Below are positions 56,704 through 64,000 of a DNA stretch of 64,000 nucleotides, piece by piece. The notes under the pieces are model-generated. The model worked only from the letters and a program-made list of their open reading frames with translations. It made no database searches and was not told the DNA's origin. How positions within the stretch are numbered: position 1 is the first letter of the stretch; every line of letters begins with the position of its first letter. A program made the translations under genes and the position numbers. Location: NCBI GenBank assembly GCA_015039465.1, contig MU130363.1, forward strand, positions 473,672 through 537,671, written 5' to 3'. This stretch comes from Phlegmacium glaucopus (Eukaryota > Basidiomycota > Agaricomycetes > Agaricales > Cortinariaceae).

Positions 56704-57830
56704 TCACTCTCGTATATACTCAGAGATGGCTGCGAACCAGGCTGTCCCTATCAAATCCATATTTTGTCCTGGAGAGATGTTTTCTCCCTCCGAACCAGGA
56801 GGCTGCGGTGGTATATCATCATTTTCAAAGTTTAATCTCCTCGAAAGGTCGTGGAAATCTGAGTTACGCCTCTCTGCCATTTCGTCGAATGCTGCAAGAT
56901 GTGCATTGGTGAATGTGAGGGTCGTTGAGGAAGGGGAGCCCACAGTATATGCTTCTTTTTCAGTATCATGGGCGAGAAAAGTAGGTGGTTGCGCTTCCTT
57001 GGAAAGACCTTCAGCAGGCGTAACGCTGAGGCTTAAAACTGTTGAAGCCGTTTATATCAGCATGTAAACCATGATTTTGACGTTAATATTACCAACCATA
57101 ACTGTCAGCGTACAAAATCTTCTACCCCTAATCTTCGTATGTCGACGCCTATCCATGTCAACCATGGTCGATATGAGGGTGCTCTGTCGAACAAGTATGC
57201 GACATTCCACAGTAGAAGCCATAGTTCGAAAGATGCGTTTAGATAGGGATAAGCCGTTTTAAATATTCGACGAAATCGCCTTCTAAAGGTCTGGCGGTAC
57301 TATGAGCGACGATTAACTTGGTAAGAAGGACACACGTACTTGATCTGTGAGTGCCTGTATCTGCCTTGCGTCCAATGTTTCATCGAGGATCTCAGAGTTT
57401 ACGCCCCCACCCAGTCCTTCGACATAATCTTGAGCTTTGGCCCTGATATAGGGAACCCCAACCTGCAACACCATTATGGGTGTCGTTTAAAACGAACAAT
57501 GCAAATTTTACTACTGACCAAAAAGAGTAGTGAACGCCAAATTTCTTGACTGCGTAGAGCTTCACCGGGTGGTACAAGGGTGGTATGCCTCCTACAGCGA
57601 CTGTAGCTCTTTCAGACTCTATGAAAGATTGCCCTAGGTTGGTCAAGAACGGAAGTCGGGGAGAGAGTGGGACGAAGGTTCGAAGTAGCACGACGCATTT
57701 GACTCATGACAATAGAGAATTCTCCATAGATTGGTAGAATAGCTTGGATATCCAGCTCTTCCGGTCGACCATTTTTAGGCTGTTTGTATTTGTACACGAA
57801 CAAACTGTTGTAAGAAAAGAGCAAGAATTT
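56704..57830 (-). pseudogene. PEX12-like peroxisome assembly gene fragment without RING domain
   Basis: On the minus strand: SERATVAVGGIPP (about 57620-57580); VGVPYIRAKAQDYVEGLGGG and VNSEILDETLDARQ (about 57460-57360); a 40-nt intron; then FRRIFKTAYPYLNASFELWL, LWNVAYLFDRAPSYRPW and WIGVDIRRLGVEDF (about 57260-57120). These are the conserved Pex2/Pex12 membrane-domain blocks of fungal PEX12, a peroxisomal E3 ligase subunit. The expected C-terminal RING finger is absent: the frame instead runs, after a doubtful junction, into VLSLSVTPAEGLSKE and a Ser/Pro/acidic tail ending near 56704. The N-terminal part is also missing. PEX12 is normally single copy, so this is likely a decayed duplicate. 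Confidence 0.68.
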
Positions 57831-57950
57831 GTGAGATGGTGAAAGCAGTATAAAGATTCAGTAACTTATGTTCCTATATAGCACCGCTTGTTTGCGAGGG
57901 AAAATGTCACATGCGAATGCGCACGTCATGTGCCGTGACGCGTTCAATCT

Positions 57951-58590
57951 ATGTTTAGAAACGCGGCACCATATACGTGGCGTCAATACTCACCTCGCAT
58001 CTCCATTTTCTATCACTCTACTCTTGAGCTACATTTTCCAATGCCAGAATACTTCGAGTTCCGTACCGATGGTGAACAGATCAAATTTTTCGTTGAAAAA
58101 ACTTCGCCCAAAAATCGTGTTCTCCAAGCTATTCATCTGGCAGCTTCGCCGTTTCAAGAGTTTTTCAACACAATTTGGTGCGCGTATTTATTTCATACCG
58201 AATTCCCTTGGAATGACCAAATTTCCTTATATTCCACCTCAATCATTGACCATGACACCTCCAAACTCCATCCAGCTCTGAGCATCGTAAAACTCACCCG
58301 AAATGATTTTATTTACATAACATTCGGGATTTCGATTTCGGTCATTGGTCCAAACATTCAACATGTTCTACGCCACTGAGCCAGACCGAGACAGATACAG
58401 CGTGGATTCGGTTATGCATTTATTTTTTCCCAAAATATGTTCTTCATCTTTTCCTTACTTGGCTCGCGAATATTCCAAAGACAACGGAATCCTGTTCGGC
58501 CCTGGAAAAACATGTGTACACCGCCCTTTGAATCTACATCGGAGATTCGACGATTCTGGCATTACTTATAAGCTGCCATGCGTAGTTTAA
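57951..58590 (+). pseudogene. unknown protein, frameshifted
   Basis: One frame (ATG 58041: MPEYFEFRTDGEQIKFFVEK, then LHPALSIVKLTRNDFIYITF) stops at 58379, while the next frame (TFNMFYATEPDRDRYSVDSV, PGKTCVHRPLNLHRRFDDSG) takes over from about 58350 to the stop at 58590. The overlap point near 58345 has no splice site, so a one-base shift is likely. Balanced, protein-like composition; family not recognised. Confidence 0.5.
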
Positions 58591-58627
58591 TGTCTTCTAT
58601 TGTCCATAATCTGGTTCCCGCGCTGCC

Positions 58628-59302
58628 ATGTCTTTCTCGTCCTACACTCCTATTCCAGATCGCTTGACCACCTGGTTGCCGCCGTTTGCGCTACCCTTCG
58701 CGCTACCTACTCTGATGGTCATCTTATGGTTCGCCCTTCTATCCGCTGTCCTTCACAAATACATTTGGGAGCGTTGTGTCTATCATCTTCGCATGGCCCT
58801 TTTTCACTAGGCGCTGTGATTTCTTGAAGTCAAACTTCGAGAAGACTGGAAATTTTTCTTCTCCTTCAAGATCATGCAAGTACGTTGTTCAGCAAGTCAT
58901 GAGAAGAACTGACACTTGATGTTTCAGCACACCGCTACGGTCAAGGGTGAGGACCCAAGGGTTTCAGCATTCTGGATGGATATGCACTGCTTATGGGAGG
59001 GGTAAGTCATTCATCGATATCGTTACATAATTATGCTATATCTGGTCGCCTGTTCCAGGTGCCGTTACTCAAAGACCTTAATATGTCTCTCGAGACTCAA
59101 GAGAGCATTGCTTCGTTCAACAAGGTCCTCGTCTTTTGCTCAGAATGTCAGACCGTACATCGTCAATTATACTAGATGTATGCTCTACTTAATCTTCGTT
59201 CCAGTTACTCCTAACCTCTTTGATCATGTACAATCACGGATGGAGTCTTGGGGAAAGCAGGGGCAGGTTAAATTTATCCCTTTGTCCATGTGTACGAGGT
59301 AA
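58628..59302 (+). pseudogene. unknown gene remnant with one membrane segment
   Basis: Segments follow in changing frames: a hydrophobic stretch (LPTLMVILWFALLSAVLHKY) from ATG 58628 to a stop at 58810; REDWKFFFSFKIMQ, then GTACGT...TTTCAG; HTATVKGEDPRVSAFWMDMH; GGTAAG...TTCCAG; VPLLKDLNMSLETQESIASF; and VTPNLFDHVQSRMESWGKQG. Splice-like junctions suggest a former multi-exon gene. No family recognised. It follows the previous remnant by 38 bp and could be the same gene. Confidence 0.42.
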
Positions 59303-59718
59303 GCCTATCTCTCTGTTCTCTACACTCTGCCACCAGAGTGAAGTGCTAAGATAGATAGGTCAAAAGAGACAGTACAAAATTCTATAACGCCATGAATAAT
59401 ATGTTTTGATATTTGCAGACACAGACTGAGCACAGAATCGTCCATTACCAGTGATACTGTATGACCGACTGCAGCATGCAAGTCCGACCATGCTGTGCAA
59501 CATGCTATCAACATTCTCGGCTAACACTAAATAATGTATTTTTTCGAAAACAAAATTGAATTTAGGTCTTCCTGAAAATGACTAGTCTGTGCTGACCCGC
59601 GCCCACCATACCACTAAAACCAACTGATCACGTGTTGCTTCCCACGTCTAAACGCGTCTTTTAATTAATAGTAATACCTCTTTTCTCTTATCGTAGACGC
59701 ATTATCCATCTAATCTGA
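59303..59718. other. no recognisable gene
   Basis: Short frames only; no repeat match found. Confidence 0.4.
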
Positions 59719-59883
59719 CATGTCCAATGCTTCGTTGTGTAGTACAGAAGCTGGCCGTAAGTCCACTCCAAGCCATCGTGCAAGAAAGCGAAGAAATGGG
59801 TTAATTTATGGTTTTTCGGCATCAGTTAAAGCTATGGAATTGCTAGAGATGTATTTGGGTGATCAGCAGGATTTATACTGAGT
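59719..59883 (+). CDS. small basic ORF, doubtful
   Basis: ATG 59719 opens a 54-codon frame with GRKSTPSHRARKRRNG and a helical end (VKAMELLEMYLGDQQDLY). No intron or family support, and it overlaps a minus-strand ORF of similar quality. Either, both or neither may be real. Confidence 0.25.
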
Positions 59884-60104
59884 TGAGATGCCGTTATTGT
59901 CGATACTGGCTGTGGTGCACTACCAATGGAGGAGCCAGCAGCTTTCCGAGGTCTTTTAGGGGCCGGAGTATCTGGGTTTTCGTTATTCGGGGGTTTTTTT
60001 TTGTCCGTTTTTGGTGGGGGTGTTGCATAATTGTATTGGAAGGTTGCTGGGGTCGATGAAAGGAGTGGTGAAGTTGGATAAGGCACAAGCAGCCGCCGTG
60101 CCAT
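59832..60104 (-). CDS. small Pro/Lys-rich ORF, doubtful
   Basis: ATG at 60104, 90 codons, low complexity (Pro, Ser, Lys, Thr), with a basic cluster TPAPKRPRKAAG resembling a nuclear localisation signal. No family recognised. The A-tract that encodes KKKPP lies near 59995. Confidence 0.3.
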   Translation of the reverse strand: MARRLLVPYPTSPLLSSTPATFQYNYATPPPKTDKKKPPNNENPDTPAPKRPRKAAGSSIGSAPQPVSTITASQLSINPADHPNTSLAIP

Positions 60105-60458
60105 AGGGTAGTGTTGAGGTATATGTTCGTTGCCAGGTACTAGAGAATGTGGATTCCGTGCCCTGAAGAGGATTTTCTAGCTTTTAGATGCATACCGGGG
60201 TGTTTCATTGTGGGAAGGAGACCAAGACGCCCATTGAATTCTCAATAATCAAACGACACGACGGCACGCGTCCTTGTTTAGCAGAGTCACATGATATTTA
60301 CATGGGAATAAATGCACAATGAAATTTTAGTACGGTTTGATGGTCGCGTATAAGAGCAGACTCCATATGAAGGAGATCGACTCATCATCAACTGATTATC
60401 GATAGTTTACGAAGTCTGCCTACGGGAGACTAGAAAATGACATGAAATACAGAACTAA

Positions 60459-60692
60459 TTATTCACACCAGCGAACAAAATCTACCAAAGCCTGTAATCC
60501 TGGAGTCTCTGACACATATGGGTTGCGCGAGATGGGGCCATCAAAAAGTACACGGGTGATATTTGTTGGGTGAGCAACTCTGTCGCTGCGCTGGCGGATA
60601 AGGGACCTCGCCCCAACAACTAAACTCAGTCCCTGATCAAGGGAAATAAATGTCTGTGTGGGTTGATCAAGTTTGATCCCAGGGTTATGCAA
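60459..60692 (-). pseudogene. C-terminal fragment of an unknown protein
   Basis: The minus-strand frame reads TFISLDQGLSLVVGARSLIR, NITRVLFDGPISRNPY and TPGLQALVDFVRWCE before the stop at 60459. It has the look of a conserved C-terminus, but the upstream exons are absent: the sequence to the right (60712 on) is LTR-like. Family not recognised. Confidence 0.4.
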
Positions 60693-60711
60693 GAGGGGCG
60701 CGATGTATTAT

Positions 60712-61190
60712 GTAACGACCCGGTATTTCGTTACAACATTCTTGAGTTTCTATTCTTATTTTAGCCATCTTTTATCTTTCACTTTCATTTCATCTTATTC
60801 ATGAAATATTCACATGTACTCGAAATGCCTGATCTCATTCCTTGTTCATTTTACCCTTCATTTTAACACGACCTTACAGACCTCCTTTTTGTTCCTTAAA
60901 CACATATACATGTGATTATTGTTTGAACCTTTTACATCAGTAAAATCACACATCGGCTTTTGGCCGCTTTTTTCACTTTTAAAAGCAGGAAAAGTTGCCA
61001 AAGTTGAAAAGTGGTGGCCGCTTTTTCAAGCTAGGCCGGTTTTCTTTTAAAGGGCTTTTAAAGTGCTTTTCACCTTTCATAATTGACGAAAGCTCCTGTC
61101 AAAGTGACTTCAAAGCATAGAAAAATTTGTAGCATATATCAGGGTACTACAGAGGGTTACATAGGGAATACGAGTACGGAGATGTCATAT
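60712..61190 (+). repeat. possible LTR beginning TGTAACGACCCGG; hairpin-rich spacer
   Basis: TGTAACGACCCGGTATTTCG followed by TTACA (60712-60736) has inverted termini and resembles the start of fungal LTRs. The opposite end was not found. Further right, GGCCGCTTTTT and CTTTTAAAAG units repeat (60960-61070). It separates the fragment at 60459-60692 from the gene at 61207. Confidence 0.35.
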
Positions 61191-61206
61191 AATGGATGGC
61201 TACTAC

Positions 61207-63435
61207 TTACTCCTCATCTTCAAGGTCACTATCGTCATCCACAAGCTGGAATTCAGGTTCGGGTTCGGTTGCGGCTGCCAAATGTGGTGCAACAGTTTCT
61301 TTCCTCGTCTTTGAAGCCTGTGTAGCAGCTTCAAGGATCTTCTTCCATTGCTTATCCTTCAGCTGTGAGACAAGTCGGATAAGATTGGAGGTTGTCTTGA
61401 TCTGCACCATTCGTCCTTCCTGGGTTTCCATGTGGTCACCCCAATTGGCCTTTGAGTAGTCGCTGTAGGGACGGCGTGGTCGAATTTGCTCGCCGCTCAT
61501 CCACCAGCTGATTGCTCGCTTAGCCTGAATATAAGAAACATTAGATCCCTTAAAAAAAGAAACAGAAAGAAAACGGCGCCTGCTTACTGCTTGGATGCTG
61601 TGGATCAGTGCACCCACTGGCCTCTTCTCTGAACGCAAGACCGAGTTGATAGCAGATATGCTCGATATATGGGTCCCAAGGATGGAGGCAATAAGGGGTA
61701 GTTGAAAAATGCCCTAAATGTTGGAATGAATGAGACGAGACCTGAGGGACAATGACGCCACTGGAAGCTACTCACTGAACACTTTATTTTTCCCTCCTTC
61801 TCCTCATACTCGCGATAATAGAATGGCTGATCGAAGTCGGTGCGAGAAATTGCCCAAGTGCACCATTCACTGCGCGATTCCCTTGAATTAGTCGGTAGCA
61901 ACGGAAAGTGAACGTGTTGAATCATCGCCAGCCCCGATGAACCAAATTTATTCCTCCATGCGGCAAGGCGATCTTCAATCTATAATTGTTGTGAGCATCA
62001 ACACACGCTAGGTGACTAGGTAATGTAGACTCGCCAGTTTCTTAACTATTGTGCCTGATCGGATCCCAAAATCAAGCACTGGTTCTTGAGGAAAGACCTG
62101 GGCCCACAGAGCTATAAATTCGTCGTCAGTTGGTTGTTCCCAGGGAAGTCCATAACCAAAAGCCTCGACCAGACGTGGTGTGAAGTGGGTGTTGAATCTG
62201 TGCTGAAGGTGGGATGGCAAGTGGGTGACACGAATATCCTCCCGTCTTTCACGGGAAGAAACTACCTGGGTACTTGCTCTGGGCTCAATGAAGGTAGGAA
62301 CGGAGGTAGTAGGGACAATTTTAGCAAGCGAACGAATCTGACAATGAGACAATGGTGAGAAACAGTCATCATGTCAGGCAAAAATAAACATGCGCCACCC
62401 TTGATCCTGATAACTTCACATCAACCTTCTTGCCAGATAATGCAAGACGTTCTCCAACTTCCCCTGCATCGTCACTGATTCCCCCTGCATTACCATCTGA
62501 CAAACCCTCGGAATCTCCACCAGGAGTCGTCAGAGGAGTACGTGAGATAGACATATGGGAGCTTGATGAACGTGAACGCCCATGTGGGAGATAGGACTCC
62601 TCCAGCATCACGACGTCATCATCATTGCTAAGAGAGGATTTCTCCAACCAGTCTGCATGGAGACCAGTGTTGACTCGTTTTGCCTTCTTCTGTGGTTGAC
62701 GTCCCTCATGGCTACAGGATAGGTGTTATTTCTGAGGGACTTTGGGTAACCGGGTTTCATCTGAAGCACTCACTTTTCGGAATCTTTCATAACTTTGCGC
62801 TTTCCTGTTCCCTCTTGGGTCTTTGCAGAAAATTTCTCCATTGCCGTGTTTACCTCAGCTCTCAGGGTCCCCTTTGGCTTCTTTCCTTGGCGTCTATGCG
62901 GCTTTTCGGCTGCCTCTTCTTCTGAGACATCAAGTGCTTCCTCGGACTCAACTTCATCGTCTTCAGCTTCTGACCCTGGCATTGGAGCAACATACTCATC
63001 TCCACTATCACTGCTAATATCTTGAACCTCTTCTGGCTCGATTACCTCTGGTGTGCTCAGATGATGAGAGAAATTTGGAAATAGAGGATAAGTACTGAGA
63101 GGAATACCTGGTGTCACGATCTTGGTTGCTTTAGGACGAAATACTTTCTTCTGCACAGTTGGGGGCGGGTGGTTGGCATTGCGAAGCTTCTCTTGGTGCT
63201 GTTCTTCCAGTTCCTTTTCAATCTGGGCTGCCTCTGCAATGGCCGTATCTCGATCCCGCTGTTCATCAACTCTGGCTTTCTCCTTCGCGTTTTTCTCTGC
63301 CTGGACTTCTTGCGTGCTTCTCCTTGGACGTGCCTTGTCTGGAGCACCTGGATGTTTCTGGCTTTCTGTGGTGCGAGCTCGAAGCGAAGGGGGTAACGGA
63401 ATACTGGCAGCCTTTGGCACAGACTTTGGGGGCAT
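61207..63435 (-). CDS. 641-residue acidic, coiled-coil protein of an unnamed Agaricomycete family
   Basis: Six exons: 63435-62774, 62711-62399, 62337-62035, 61979-61776, 61713-61588 and 61524-61207, joining to 642 codons without a stop. Order: Pro/Ala-rich basic start; helical charged segment (EKNAKEKARVDEQRDRDTAI, residues about 50-100); acidic region (EAEDDEVESEEALDVSEEEA, about 175-195); a Ser-rich segment (about 240-300); then a conserved-looking domain (about 325-620) with LPWEQPTDDEFIALWAQVFP, SEWCTWAISRTDFDQPFYYR, RPVGALIHSIQAAKRAISWW and SKANWGDHME; acidic C-terminus. Intron 3 appears to be GC-AG (CTG/GCGAGT...TTATAG). I know the domain only from unnamed, often repeat-associated basidiomycete proteins. 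Intact and divergent from the zinc-finger gene, 150 bp away. Confidence 0.8.
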
Positions 63436-63585
63436 AGTTACGCAAATGTTGAACTTCGGGGGGAGTTGGTATGCTGCTAAACAAGAAATTGTCAACAAAA
63501 CAAACAATAGATCATGTGAGGAATTTGAGACGGCACAATTCCCACCAAATACAATATTTGTTCATTTTACCCGTACTCTGCCGCA
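63436..63585. promoter_or_regulatory. 150-bp divergent promoter
   Basis: The two ATGs face away from each other with only 150 bp between, A/T- and C-rich. A bidirectional promoter is the simplest reading. Confidence 0.5.
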
Positions 63586-63957
63586 ATGCAAGCTCATCAC
63601 CCCAAACGAAAATCGTTCCGACCAGCAGTCTTTGTCTGCAATGTCCCTGGCTGCTCCAAGGCTTGCACAACAGCACGTGGACTGAGACAGCATCGCGACA
63701 TCAAGCATGCAATCCCAGCCGCACTCCTTTTCCCGGCAAACCCCTATCCAAGTCTTTCTGAATCCGATAACTCTGAGCCAAGCCTGAATTCTCCCCTTCG
63801 CACTCCTCCAAGTCCCACATTCTCCTCTCGCCGTTCACCCCGCCGCACCCCAACAGGGTCTCCTATCTTTGCACCACGAAGTCCTCGACCCCTCATTTCA
63901 AATGGTCTCCGCATTGAGAGACATCCACTCCTTGATGGTTTGAGTCCAAGTTAATCT
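63586..63957 (+). CDS. C2H2 zinc-finger N-terminus, Plavaka-transposase type, possibly continuing past the window
   Basis: From ATG 63586 the frame has one C2H2 finger (C-x4-C-x12-H-x4-H) containing GCSKACTTARGLRQHR, then Ser/Pro-rich sequence (TPPSPTFSSRRSPRRTP) and IERHPLLDGLSPS before a stop at about 63952. Plavaka-type transposases of basidiomycetes begin with such a finger (GGLTQHxxxxH), a Ser/Pro linker and a HPxLDGxPC-like motif. Here the frame breaks just at that motif, through a frameshift, an intron or truncation. The window ends 46 bp later, so a full transposase beyond cannot be excluded. Confidence 0.6.
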
Positions 63958-64000
63958 TCAAGTCTGATGCAGCCGTATTAAAATTATAACAGGAGTCCCT

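Noticed and set aside
63436..63507. N-terminal extension of the 641-residue protein from an upstream TTG
   Set aside because: The ATG at 63435 gives the typical basic Pro/Ala-rich start; the extension is hydrophobic and lies in the short divergent promoter.
1..64000. tRNA or rRNA genes
   Set aside because: No cloverleaf with matching A and B boxes and no rRNA core sequence was recognised on either strand by eye; a covariance-model scan was not possible.

Overview
The window looks like nuclear DNA of a mushroom-forming basidiomycete (Agaricomycetes). The evidence is introns of about 50 nt with GT/GC-AG borders, a White Collar 1-type photoreceptor without the GATA zinc finger found in ascomycetes, FunK1-type kinase and Plavaka-type transposase remnants, and a very high load of LTR and DNA transposons. 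No tRNA, rRNA, CRISPR array or bacterial-style operon was seen.

Layout. 1-32.7 kb is a repeat island with almost no intact host gene. It holds a Ty1/copia remnant (1-2.8 kb); four large LTR-like repeats of one family with Gypsy gag remnants (4.7-18.8 kb); a Plavaka fragment (17.1-17.6 kb); a near-perfect 345-bp-arm foldback (19.3-20.1 kb); a small element with perfect 47-bp inverted ends (20.4-20.7 kb); a broken cysteine-cluster gene (21-22 kb); a young 2.2-kb LTR retrotransposon carrying only a gag-like ORF (22.2-24.4 kb); several solo LTRs with 5-bp target duplications; a ~158-bp satellite array invaded by three transposons (27.5-29.7 kb); and a decayed Tc1/mariner-type element (29.9-32.7 kb).

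32.7-42.3 kb is a compact gene island of four intact housekeeping or regulatory genes: ribosomal protein L10 (+), White Collar 1 (+), a mitochondrial dehydrogenase kinase (-) and an SKT5/Chs4-type chitin synthase activator (+). The kinase and SKT5 genes are divergent, and a 273-bp hAT-like MITE sits 43 bp upstream of the SKT5 start codon.

42.9-60.7 kb is a graveyard of accessory genes: a hypothetical-family pseudogene split by a 770-bp element, a copia gag remnant, a FunK1 kinase broken by a hAT and an LTR, a four-level transposon nest (51.0-54.3 kb), an intact seven-helix membrane protein, a truncated PEX12-like gene and two decayed unknown genes. 61.2-63.4 kb is an intact six-exon gene for a 641-residue acidic protein, divergent from a C2H2 zinc-finger N-terminus of Plavaka type that runs to the window end.

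The genes do not form one pathway. The striking biology is structural: well-dated nested insertions with clean target-site duplications, and two elements (a gag-only LTR element and an LTR-derived inverted-repeat element) that look like unclassified non-autonomous families. Exon borders were derived by hand from splice motifs and reading-frame continuity.
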